Shown piece after piece: positions 53,974 through 62,452 of a stretch of 64,000 nt of DNA (within the stretch, counting starts at the first letter, position 1; the number at the start of each line of letters is the position of its first letter). The position numbers and the translations under genes are program-made. The stretch lies in assembly GCF_000220835.1 (NCBI RefSeq), contig NZ_GL985606.1, forward strand, positions 1,331,902-1,395,901, in the 5' to 3' direction. The notes beneath the pieces were generated by a model, which searched no databases, was not told where the DNA came from, and saw only the letters and a program-made list of their open reading frames with translations. The DNA is from Actinomyces sp. oral taxon 448 str. F0400. GTDB taxonomy: Bacteria; Actinomycetota; Actinomycetes; Actinomycetales; Actinomycetaceae.

Positions 53974-56900
53974 ATGGCCGACACCGCCGACAAGACTGAC
54001 GAGACGACAGACGAGCGCACCGGCGCCGCCTTCTACCCCCTGCACCGTCCCGGTCAGGAGGTCGACCCCTCACCGTCCTTCCCCGCCATCGAGAAGGACG
54101 TGCTGGCCTACTGGAAGGAGAACGACACCTTCCAAGCCTCCATCGACAACCGCAACGAGCCCTGCGACGAGTTCGTCTTCTACGACGGCCCTCCCTTCGC
54201 CAACGGCCTTCCCCACTACGGGCACCTGCTGACCGGCTACGTCAAGGACGCCGTCGGCCGCTTCCAGACTCAGAAGGGCAGGCGAGTCGAGCGGCGCTTC
54301 GGCTGGGACACCCACGGCCTGCCCGCCGAGCTGGAGGCCCAGCGTCTGCTCGGCATCGACGACGTCACCGAGATCACCCGCCCCGGCGGCATCGGCATCG
54401 AGAAGTTCAACGAGGAGTGCCGTACCTCCGTCCTGCGCTACACCAAGGAGTGGGAGGACTACGTCACCCGCCAGGCCCGCTGGGTCGACTTCGACAACGA
54501 CTACAAGACCCTCGACCCCGACTACATGGAGTCGGTGCTGTGGGCCTTCAAGCAGCTGTGGGACAAGGGGCTGGCCTACCAGGGCTACCGCGTCCTGCCC
54601 TACTGCTGGCACGACCGCACCCCCTTGAGCAACCACGAGCTCAAGATGGATGACGACGTCTACCAGGACCGTCAGGACAACACGGTCACGGTGGGGCTGC
54701 GCCTGGAGGAGCCCCTGCGTCAGGGCGCCGAGCGCCCCGAGCTGGTCCTCATCTGGACCACCACGCCCTGGACGCTGCCCTCCAACGTGGCCATCGCCGT
54801 GGGGCCCAACGTCGAGTACGTGACCGTCCACGTGGAGGAGGACCTCGACTCGCCGGTCGCCGGCCAGGACGTCGTCATCGCCGTCGACCTGGTGGGCTCC
54901 TATGCCCGCGAGCTCGGCGAGGACCCGCAGGTGCTGGCCACCTGCACCGGGGCCGACCTGGTGGGGCGGCGCTACCACCCGATCTTCGACTACTTCGACG
55001 ACGCCGCCCACCGGGCCGAGGGCGCCGCCCCCGGGCCGAACGCCTGGACGATCATCGCCGCCGACTTCGTGACCACCTCCGACGGAACCGGCCTGGTTCA
55101 CATGGCCTCGGCTTTCGGTGAGGACGACATGATCGCCTGCTCCGGGGCGGGCATCGAGACCGTTGTCCCCGTTGATGACGGCGGCTGCCTGACCGAGGAG
55201 ATACGCGACTACGCCGGGCTGCAGGTCTTCGAGGCCAACAAGCCCATCGTGGCCGACCTGCGTGACGGCACCGGCCCGCTGGCCCGCCGCGACGAGAACC
55301 AGCGCGCCGTCCTGGTGCGCCAGGCCTCCTACGTGCACTCCTACCCGCATTGCTGGCGCTGCCGCAAGCCGCTCATCTACAAGGCGGTCTCCTCCTGGTT
55401 CGTGCGCGTCTCGGCGATCCGCGACCGTATGGTCGAGCTCAATCAGAACATCGACTGGTACCCCGGTCACATCAAGGACGGCATCTTCGGCAAGTGGCTG
55501 GCGGGTGCTCGCGACTGGTCGATCTCCCGCAACCGCTTCTGGGGTGCCCCCATCCCGGTGTGGCGCTCGGACGACCCGCGCTATCCGCGCGAGGACGTCT
55601 ACGGCTCCTACGCCGAGCTCGAGCGCGACTTCGGCGTCGAGGTCACCGACCTGCACCGGCCCTTCATCGACACGCTCGTGCGGCCCAACCCCGACGACCC
55701 CACGGGCAGGTCCATGATGCGCCGCATCCCCGACGTCCTGGACTGCTGGTTCGAGTCCGGCTCCATGCCCTTCGCCCAGGTGCACTACCCGTTCGAGAAC
55801 GTCGAATGGTTCGAATCCCACTACCCCGGCGATTTCATCGTGGAGTACATCGGTCAGACTCGCGGCTGGTTCTACACCCTTCACGTCCTGGCCACGGCCC
55901 TGTTCGACCGACCAGCCTTCACCACCTGCGTCTCCCACGGCATCCTGCTGGGCAGCGACGGGGCGAAGATGAGTAAGTCGCTGCGCAACTACCCCGATGT
56001 GGCGATGGTCTTCGACCGCGACGGCGCTGACGCCATGCGCTGGTTCCTGCTGTCCAGCCCGGTGGTGCGCGGCGGCAACCTCGTGGTCACCGACCGCGCC
56101 ATCCGAGACACGGTGCGCCAGGTGCTCCTGCCCCTGTGGAACACCTGGTACTTCTTCGCCCTGTACGCTGGGCAGGCCGATGGGGGCGCCGGGTACGTCA
56201 CCCGCGGCGTGGACCTGGATGACGCCGGCCTGTTCGGGGCCCGCGGCCGTCTGCACGTCATGGACCGCTACATCCTGGCCCGCACCAAGGACCTGGCCGC
56301 CACGGTGGGGGCGCAGATGAGCGCCTACGACATCACCGGCGCCACTGCCACGGTGCGCGAGTTCCTGGATCTGCTCACCAACTGGTACCTGCGCACCTCG
56401 CGCTCGCGGTTCACCGATGCCGATCCGACCGTCTCCCATCCGGCCTTCGACACCTTGGCCACCGTCCTGCAGGTCCTCATGCGGGTGATGGCGCCGCTGG
56501 CCCCCCTGGTGAGCGAGGAGATCTACCGGGGCCTGACCGGTGAGCGCTCCGTGCACTTGACCGACTGGCCCGAGTTGCCGGCGCACGTGGCCGACTCGGG
56601 CCTGGTGACCGCCATGGACGGGGCCCGCGACGCCGTCTCCGCCACCCTGAGCCTGCGCAAGGCCGAGAAGCTGCGCGTGCGCCAGCCGCTGCGCTCCCTG
56701 ACCGTGGCCACGACTGACCCGGCTGGCCTGGCCCCCTTCCGCTCCCTGATCGCCGCCCAAGTCAACGTCAAGGAGGTGCGGGTCCTCGACGCCGCCGACG
56801 CGGGTTACCAGGTGACCGAGCATCTGGCTCTCAATCCGCGCGCCTTCGCCCCGGTGGTCCGCAGGGTCACCAGTCGGCTCTTCTCCGCCGTCAAGGCGGG

Positions 56901-57333
56901 GGAGTGGGAGCTGACCGATGACGGGGATGTGCGCTTCGACGGTGTGCTGGTGGACGGCTCCCCCGTAGTGCTGGAGGCCGAGGATGGGGCTTTCACTCTC
57001 ACCAGCCGCGTCGAGGTCGACGACGACTCGCTGGCCGCGACCATGATCGGCTCGGGCGCCTTCGTCGTCCTGGACACTGCCCTGGACGAGGAGCTGGAGG
57101 CCGAGGGCTGGGCCCGCGATCTGATCCGGCTCGTGCAGGACGAGCGCAAGGCGGTCGGCCTGCACGTGGGGGACAGGATGGAGATGACGCTGACGGTGCC
57201 CGCCGACAAGGGCGCGTGGACTGGCGCTTACCTGGAGCTCATCAAGTCCGAGACCGGGTGCGCGAGTGCGAGCGTCGTGGCCGAACCGGCGGCGGAGGAG
57301 GCTCGGGCGGAGGTCGCCAGGGCGCGGAGCTGA
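53974..57333 (+). CDS. ileS: Isoleucyl-tRNA synthetase
   Basis: A 1119-residue class I synthetase of the long (eukaryotic-like, type 2) IleS kind, with HYGH (81-84) as HIGH motif, the CP1 editing domain at about 200-400, KMSKS (665-669) and a long C-terminal domain without the zinc-finger of short IleS. Type-2 IleS is often resistant to mupirocin. Start 53974 ([10 protein letters not shown]) has AGGCGAG upstream within the T-box region; ATG 53936 is an alternative. Expression should follow Ile-tRNA charging. Confidence 0.95.
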   Translation: MADTADKTDETTDERTGAAFYPLHRPGQEVDPSPSFPAIEKDVLAYWKENDTFQASIDNRNEPCDEFVFYDGPPFANGLPHYGHLLTGYVKDAVGRFQTQKGRRVERRFGWDTHGLPAELEAQRLLGIDDVTEITRPGGIGIEKFNEECRTSVLRYTKEWEDYVTRQARWVDFDNDYKTLDPDYMESVLWAFKQLWDKGLAYQGYRVLPYCWHDRTPLSNHELKMDDDVYQDRQDNTVTVGLRLEEPLRQGAERPELVLIWTTTPWTLPSNVAIAVGPNVEYVTVHVEEDLDSPVAGQDVVIAVDLVGSYARELGEDPQVLATCTGADLVGRRYHPIFDYFDDAAHRAEGAAPGPNAWTIIAADFVTTSDGTGLVHMASAFGEDDMIACSGAGIETVVPVDDGGCLTEEIRDYAGLQVFEANKPIVADLRDGTGPLARRDENQRAVLVRQASYVHSYPHCWRCRKPLIYKAVSSWFVRVSAIRDRMVELNQNIDWYPGHIKDGIFGKWLAGARDWSISRNRFWGAPIPVWRSDDPRYPREDVYGSYAELERDFGVEVTDLHRPFIDTLVRPNPDDPTGRSMMRRIPDVLDCWFESGSMPFAQVHYPFENVEWFESHYPGDFIVEYIGQTRGWFYTLHVLATALFDRPAFTTCVSHGILLGSDGAKMSKSLRNYPDVAMVFDRDGADAMRWFLLSSPVVRGGNLVVTDRAIRDTVRQVLLPLWNTWYFFALYAGQADGGAGYVTRGVDLDDAGLFGARGRLHVMDRYILARTKDLAATVGAQMSAYDITGATATVREFLDLLTNWYLRTSRSRFTDADPTVSHPAFDTLATVLQVLMRVMAPLAPLVSEEIYRGLTGERSVHLTDWPELPAHVADSGLVTAMDGARDAVSATLSLRKAEKLRVRQPLRSLTVATTDPAGLAPFRSLIAAQVNVKEVRVLDAADAGYQVTEHLALNPRAFAPVVRRVTSRLFSAVKAGEWELTDDGDVRFDGVLVDGSPVVLEAEDGAFTLTSRVEVDDDSLAATMIGSGAFVVLDTALDEELEAEGWARDLIRLVQDERKAVGLHVGDRMEMTLTVPADKGAWTGAYLELIKSETGCASASVVAEPAAEEARAEVARARS

Positions 57334-57489
57334 GCTTCTTCGTCTTCGCTCGCGACCGGATCGGTGGAGCCGGTGCGCACGACCGCTCCGGAAGGACCGG
57401 GCGGCGCCGTCGATCCCGCGCCGCGGATCGAAGCACGGATTTGCGTCAGCCTCTTGGCTGAACCGGCAACGGTGTGGCATACTTGGGCG

Positions 57490-57620
57490 TGGGCCAAGCA
57501 CAGCTTGGTTTCCGGGAGCAATCCCGGGCTCAGGAACTGATTCAGAGTACAGGGACCTGATCAGGGACACGGCGGCCCGGGTCTGAGGATGCTCAGGGAA
57601 TCCTCAGACCCGGGCCGTTT
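57490..57620 (+). ncRNA. Candidate small structured RNA
   Basis: TTGGCT (57454-57459) and CATACT (57478-57483), 18 bases apart, predict a start near 57490. Two perfect hairpins follow: CCAAGC-ACA-GCTTGG (57494-57508) and CCGGGA-GCAA-TCCCGG (57512-57527, GNRA loop), then a segment with CCTGATCAGG symmetry, and the run ends at a 17-bp terminator. No reading frame fits. About 130 bases, no match that I recognise. It could also be the extended 3' end of ileS or a folC leader. Confidence 0.55.
57573..57617 (+). terminator. 17-bp hairpin terminator
   Basis: Perfect 17-bp arms (57573-57589, 57601-57617) with an 11-base loop, followed by TTTCCT. It ends ileS transcription and the candidate small RNA. 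Confidence 0.85.
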
Positions 57621-57855
57621 CCTGTCCATCCGACTCGTTCGTTCCGGACTCGGCAGGGCCGGGCGCCGCTGCTCGCCGCCGGTGCGCGGGCCGGTCGCGC
57701 CGCCCTTCGCGGGCTCGTCTTCACCTTGTCCACCTTCCCCGTGCAGCAGATCACTGGCGTCGTGCGCGACCTGCGTACGCGGTGCCTTTAGGCTTGCCTC
57801 CGGTCCACGGGACGATCAGGAGGCCGTGACGGGACGCTATGACAGGAACCGCAGC

Positions 57856-59727
57856 ATGAGCAGCGAGAATGCGCACGCGACCGGGAGGGCGCGGGGCGCC
57901 CGTAGCGACGACCGTTCCGACGCTCGCCCCGGCGGAGTTCTCGGCATCCCGGAGACCGCGGCCCAGGAGGACGTCGTTGACGCCGTCCCGGGCGCGGGCG
58001 GCCCGGCCGGCGCCGAAGGCTCCGGCATGGGCATCGACCCCGGTCTTCTTCCCTACCTGGAGGCCGCCGACGACGTCGATGAGGCCGGGCCGGCCGCCGA
58101 CGAGAGCTGGGCGCGGGCCGAGGCCGAGGATCTGGAGGCTCTGCGCGAGCTCATCGCCGCCAATATGATCGGCGACGGCGACCCCGAGCGCCTCGACGCC
58201 CTGCTCGCCGAGGTCGACCAGGACGAGTCCGACGATCGGGACGACCCGGAGCCCCGACTGCCCGACACCCCTGCCGACGACGCCCGCGATGCCGAGGACG
58301 GTCATCGAGCCGAGCTACGCGCCGCCGCCCATGCCGTCGAGGTCGCCGAGCGCATGCGGGACGTCGAGGCTGAGATCCTCTCCCGCGCCCCGGAGCACCG
58401 GGTCCAGCCGAGTCTGGAACGCGTTCGGGCCGTCCTCGACCTGCTCGGCAACCCCGAGCGCGCCTACCGGACCGTTCACATCGCCGGTACCAACGGCAAG
58501 ACCTCCACCGCCCGTATGACCGAGCGACTGCTGGCCGCCACCGGCATGCGCACCGGCCGCTTCACCAGCCCCCATCTGGCGACCATCCGCGAGCGCATCA
58601 GCTTGGACGGGGAGCCGATCAGTCAGGAGGGATTCATCGCCGCCTGGGAGGACGTCGCCCCCTACGTGGAGATGGTCGACGAGCGCTCCGTGGACGCGGG
58701 CGGGCCGCGCATGAGCTTCTTCGAGGTGCTCACCGTCATGGCCCTGGCCGCCTTTGCCGACGCCCCCGTCGACGTGGCGATCCTGGAGGTGGGCATGGGC
58801 GGGACCTGGGACTGCACCAATGTCGTGCCCGGGGACGTCGAGATCATCACCCCCGTCGGACTGGACCACTCCGCCTGGCTGGGGACCACAATCGAGGAGG
58901 TCGCCGCCAACAAGGCCGGCATCATCAAGGACGGCGCCATTCTCGTCACCGCCCGCCAGGTGCCGGATGCCGAGGCCGTCATCGCCGCGGCTGCGGCTGC
59001 CCACGGCGTCGTGCGGCGCCGCGAGCTCGATCCGGAGGAGGACCCCGATGATCCGGGCGCGGGCGTTCTGGAGGTCGTCGACCGCACCCTGGCGGTGGGC
59101 GGACAGATGGCGACGCTGCGCACCGCCGCCGCCGTCTACGAGGACGTCTTCATCCCGCTGCACGGCGATTACCAGGTCCGCAACGCCCTGCTCGCGCTGG
59201 CGGCGGCGGAGGCGGTCTTCGGTGGACGCGCTCTGCCGGCCAAGGTCGTCGAGGACGGATTCGCCGCGGTCACTAGCCCCGGCCGTCTCGAAGTGCTGCG
59301 CTCCAGCCCGACCGTGGTGGTCGACGCCGGGCACAACCCGCACGGTCTGGAGGCGCTTGTGCCGGCCGTGGAGGAGACCTTCGGCTTCGGGCATCTGGTC
59401 GCCGTCGTCGGCGTCATGGCTGACAAGGACGTCGAGGGGATGTTGGCGGTCCTCGAGCCGGTCTGCGATGCCGTGGTGTGCGTGCCCGTCGACTCCCCGC
59501 GCGCCATGGAGGTCGAGGAGCTGGCGGCCGTGGCGCGGGAGGTCTTCGGGGCCGATCGTGCCGAGACGGCTGACACCCTTGCGGGCGGTATCGAAATTGC
59601 CGTCACACTCTCGGAGGGGTTCGACGCCCCGTTGACGTCCGCGGGCGTCCTCATCGTCGGCTCGGTAGTGCTGGCCGCGCAGGCTCGAGCTCTCCTCGGC
59701 GCGATCGCCGGTGCCCGCAGGGGCTGA
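57856..59727 (+). CDS. folC: Folylpolyglutamate synthase FolC with acidic N-terminal extension
   Basis: A 623-residue Mur-ligase family protein adding glutamate to folates. P-loop HIAGTNGKTSTARM is at about 208-221, then LDHSAWLGTTIEEVAANKAG and the C-terminal domain with VVDAGHNPHGLEAL. The first 160 residues are an acidic, disordered extension (Asp/Glu/Ala/Gly-rich) absent from standard FolC (about 430-450 residues). Start 57856 has AGGAA seven bases upstream; an in-frame GTG 15 codons earlier has a badly spaced site. FolC and dihydrofolate synthase activities may both be present. Confidence 0.93.
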   Translation: MSSENAHATGRARGARSDDRSDARPGGVLGIPETAAQEDVVDAVPGAGGPAGAEGSGMGIDPGLLPYLEAADDVDEAGPAADESWARAEAEDLEALRELIAANMIGDGDPERLDALLAEVDQDESDDRDDPEPRLPDTPADDARDAEDGHRAELRAAAHAVEVAERMRDVEAEILSRAPEHRVQPSLERVRAVLDLLGNPERAYRTVHIAGTNGKTSTARMTERLLAATGMRTGRFTSPHLATIRERISLDGEPISQEGFIAAWEDVAPYVEMVDERSVDAGGPRMSFFEVLTVMALAAFADAPVDVAILEVGMGGTWDCTNVVPGDVEIITPVGLDHSAWLGTTIEEVAANKAGIIKDGAILVTARQVPDAEAVIAAAAAAHGVVRRRELDPEEDPDDPGAGVLEVVDRTLAVGGQMATLRTAAAVYEDVFIPLHGDYQVRNALLALAAAEAVFGGRALPAKVVEDGFAAVTSPGRLEVLRSSPTVVVDAGHNPHGLEALVPAVEETFGFGHLVAVVGVMADKDVEGMLAVLEPVCDAVVCVPVDSPRAMEVEELAAVAREVFGADRAETADTLAGGIEIAVTLSEGFDAPLTSAGVLIVGSVVLAAQARALLGAIAGARRG

Positions 59728-59831
59728 GGGGCCGGCGCGTCCGCGGTGCCGGGGTTCATGCCGCGCGCCCTGGCGTGCGGCATGTGAGAATGTAGCAGCG
59801 CATGAATCCGCACAGGATGAGAAGGATAACC

Positions 59832-60503
59832 GTGACTGACGATAAGCCGCTCGACGTCGCCTGGAGCGTCGCCTGGATCCGGGGCGCGGCGCAGGCGGTC
59901 GCGGAGCATCGTGATGAGCTGACCGCGCTGGATACGACCGTCGGCGACGGCGACCACGGCGTCAATCTCGATCGCGGCATGCGGGCGGCGACCGCCAAGC
60001 TCGACTCCCTGCTCGGCTCGGAGGGCGCAGGCGCATCGGCGACGCCGGCGGGCGTGTTCAAGATGGTGGCGACCACACTGCTGGCCACGGTGGGCGGTGC
60101 GGCCGGCCCGTTGCTGGGCACGGCCTTTCTGCGGGCGTCGCGGGTCTGCGGTGGTGACGTGCTGTCCTCCCGTGATGTCGCCGCTCTCTTGGGCGAGGCG
60201 GCCGTCGGCGTGCAGATCCGCGGACGGGCCGAGCCCGGGGACAAGACGATGCTGGACGCCTGGCAGCCCGCGGCTCGGGCCGCCCACGAGGCCGCCGGGG
60301 CCGGAGCGAGCCCCGCACGGGTCCTGCAGGCGGCGGCGGATGCCGCGGCGCGCGGTGCCGAAGAGAGCATCCCGATGACGGCGCGCAAGGGCCGGGCCTC
60401 CTACCTCGGTGCGCGGTCGGTAGGGTGCTGCGACCCCGGTGCGCGCTCGACCGCCCTCATCCTGGCCGCTGCCGCGGCAGCCGCCGGGAGCGGGGCGGAC
60501 TGA
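59832..60503 (+). CDS. DhaL-like dihydroxyacetone kinase ATP-binding subunit
   Basis: A 223-residue DhaL-domain protein. TVGDGDHGVNLDRGM (about 36-50) holds the Asp residues that bind Mg-ADP, GAAGPLLGTAF and GDKTMLDAWQPA follow, and the C-terminus GRASYLGARSVGCCDPGA is typical. DhaL works with DhaK (substrate) and DhaM; neither is next to it, so it may serve a distant DhaK or another phosphotransfer. AGAAGGA precedes GTG 59832; the earlier ATG 59802 is possible. It lies 104 bases after folC. Confidence 0.85.
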   Translation: MTDDKPLDVAWSVAWIRGAAQAVAEHRDELTALDTTVGDGDHGVNLDRGMRAATAKLDSLLGSEGAGASATPAGVFKMVATTLLATVGGAAGPLLGTAFLRASRVCGGDVLSSRDVAALLGEAAVGVQIRGRAEPGDKTMLDAWQPAARAAHEAAGAGASPARVLQAAADAAARGAEESIPMTARKGRASYLGARSVGCCDPGARSTALILAAAAAAAGSGAD

Positions 60504-60656
60504 GATCAGGGCCCGCACGCCCGGGCCAGGATGGAGGTGACAGGGCTTGCAAAGCGGGGCGATGGCCGTCACGCTGGATTTCCTGGGCCGGTGCGCGCCG
60601 TCGTACCCTCAGCCGCGCCCCCCGGCCCGAGCCGCCCCAGTGCTGAAAGGACAGCC

Positions 60657-61091
60657 ATGACTGATGTTCCCGGCCGCATCCTCATCCTCATCAAACCCGA
60701 TGCCGTCAAGCGCCGCCTGATCGGCGAGATCCTGCGCAGGATCGAGGCCAAGGGCTATGACATCATCGCGCTCGACCGCCTGAGGGCCACTCCCGAACTG
60801 CTCGCCGAGCACTACGCCGAGCACGTCGACAGGCCCTTCTACCCCAGTATCGTGGAGTACATGACGAGTGGTCCGCTGGTGGCCGCGATCGTCGAGGGCC
60901 ATCGCGTCGTGGAGGGGTTGCGCTCGCTTATCGGCGCCACCGAGCCGACCACGGCAGTTCCCGGGACGATCCGCGGCGACCTGGGACGCGACTGGGGCAC
61001 CTCCGCGATGGAGAACCTCGTCCACGGCTCGGATTCCCCGGAGTCGGCCGAGCGCGAGATCGCGATCTGGTTTCCCCGCTTCGCCCGCTGA
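60657..61091 (+). CDS. ndk: Nucleoside-diphosphate kinase
   Basis: A 144-residue enzyme balancing nucleoside triphosphates. The catalytic His123 is in MENLVHGSDS and KPDAVKRRLIGEIL is the family N-terminus. GAAAGGA lies six bases before the ATG. The folC-dhaL-ndk order places it in a housekeeping cluster. A 12-bp hairpin ends the transcript. Confidence 0.96.
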   Translation: MTDVPGRILILIKPDAVKRRLIGEILRRIEAKGYDIIALDRLRATPELLAEHYAEHVDRPFYPSIVEYMTSGPLVAAIVEGHRVVEGLRSLIGATEPTTAVPGTIRGDLGRDWGTSAMENLVHGSDSPESAEREIAIWFPRFAR

Positions 61092-61096
61092 ATCGG

Positions 61097-61124
61097 CCTC
61101 GACCCCGACTGATCGGGGTCGAGG
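61097..61124. terminator. 12-bp hairpin terminator between ndk and the S41 peptidase
   Basis: Perfect 12-bp arms (61097-61108, 61113-61124) with tetraloop CTGA begin six bases after the ndk stop and serve both convergent genes; there is no U-run. Confidence 0.8.
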
Positions 61125-61182
61125 AGGTCGACGAGCCGACCGGGGCGGGTGTGCACGACCCCGTCACGAGCCGTTTCGGTGC

Positions 61183-62202
61183 TCAGGAGCGGGAGGCGAT
61201 CCACGCGGCTGCGGCCGCGGGCGCCTCCTGCGGCGGGGTCTCGACGTCGGGTGCGATCGGTGTCTCGCCGAAGTCCTCGCCGGTTCGGGCCCGCGACGTG
61301 CCGACCGTGAGCACCATGGTGCGGCCGGTGTCGAGCGGGATCTGCTCGTTGACCGAGGCGTAGCCCGCGGTCGCCTCTCCGAAGACTCGGGCGTTCTCCA
61401 GGCCGCGGAAGGCCAGAAGTGCCTGCTCTCCTGAGGAGGCCGTCCCGCTCGAGGTCAGCACGGCCACCGGCGCATCGAGCTTGGGGCGCGGGCCGACCGA
61501 GGTCGGGGTGCCGCCTCCGCAGACCTCGCCGTCCTCGAGGGTGACGTCGCTGGTACGGCTGCCGAAGACGAAGGAGGTGACGACGCCGTCGGGCAGCAGC
61601 GGGGACAGTCCGGCGATCATCGGGCCCATGTCGCCGCCGCCGTTCTCGCGCAGGTCGACCACCACGCCGCACACGCCCTCGGTCTCTAGCGCGTCGGCGA
61701 GGGTCGTGGCGTAGTCCTCGCCCTGCTCCGCGCTGCCCATGTAGGCCGGGAGGGTCACGGTCAGGACGCACCCCTCCATGGATGAGGTCGGCGGGGTGTA
61801 GGAGTCGATCGCCTTCTGATGGTCGTCGGACTCCATCATGAACGAGTGCTTACCGCCGGCCACAGGTAGGGCATCGGCGAGAATCGCATCGACCTCGTCG
61901 TGGGTCGCGGCCCGCTCGATCCGCTCGGAAGCCTCGGCCCGGGCCTCGGCCCACTCGGGTCCGGTGGCGTGAATGCCGTTATCCATGAGGCTCAGGATCC
62001 GGGAGCCGTAGGCCTGGGGGCTCTGTGCGGGCTGCTGGAGGCTGTAGGCCGGCCCGGCCGAGTCGACGAGCCAGGCGCCGCCGACGGCTCCCGCCGCCAC
62101 GACGACGGTCAGGGCCACGGCGGCCGCCCGCAGGGTGCGGCGGCGCAAGCTGCTGAGGGGGCGGACGGGTTCACTGGCGGCAGAGGGACGTGAGAAGGTC
62201 AT
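61183..62202 (-). CDS. S41-family peptidase, membrane-anchored
   Basis: A 339-residue protein: basic lead RRRTLRAAA, one signal or anchor segment (about 25-48), a helical region, and a C-terminal S41 (CtpA/tricorn-like) domain with LRENGGGDMGPMIAGL and the catalytic Ser in SSGTASSGEQALLAF (about 255-269), Lys-type partner not obvious. No PDZ domain is seen, so it is a short form. The chosen ATG has CATCAT six bases upstream. It lies divergent from smc. Substrate unknown. Confidence 0.82.
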   Translation of the reverse strand: MTFSRPSAASEPVRPLSSLRRRTLRAAAVALTVVVAAGAVGGAWLVDSAGPAYSLQQPAQSPQAYGSRILSLMDNGIHATGPEWAEARAEASERIERAATHDEVDAILADALPVAGGKHSFMMESDDHQKAIDSYTPPTSSMEGCVLTVTLPAYMGSAEQGEDYATTLADALETEGVCGVVVDLRENGGGDMGPMIAGLSPLLPDGVVTSFVFGSRTSDVTLEDGEVCGGGTPTSVGPRPKLDAPVAVLTSSGTASSGEQALLAFRGLENARVFGEATAGYASVNEQIPLDTGRTMVLTVGTSRARTGEDFGETPIAPDVETPPQEAPAAAAAWIASRS

Positions 62203-62452
62203 GGGACCATGATGAACGTCGCCGGCTGGCGGTCGCATCGACCGCGGGACGGTGACGCCGTCCGTCTGGAGGAGGAAGCCGCCGCCCCGGCTGAATCACG
62301 ACTCGGCGTCCGGACGCTGCGCTCGTTCCACTCCCCACGCGGGCCCGATGTGAAGAGTAGCCCGGTGCTGGTCGCGCGTCGGTGAGCAACGAATGCGGCA
62401 CCGTCCGGAGCGGGTGCCGCCCGCCGCGATGGCGGCCCACTATGGTGTGCGC

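Larger units (their letters stand above)
57334..57855. other. Intergenic region between ileS and folC
   Basis: It holds a candidate small RNA with terminator and, near 57790, TTTAGGCTT as probable folC promoter -10. The first 120 bases show nothing clear. Confidence 0.5.

Noticed and set aside
54070-57570. An 1166-residue reading frame opposite ileS
   Set aside because: Same reason: a mirror of a recognisable synthetase gene, without any family motif of its own.
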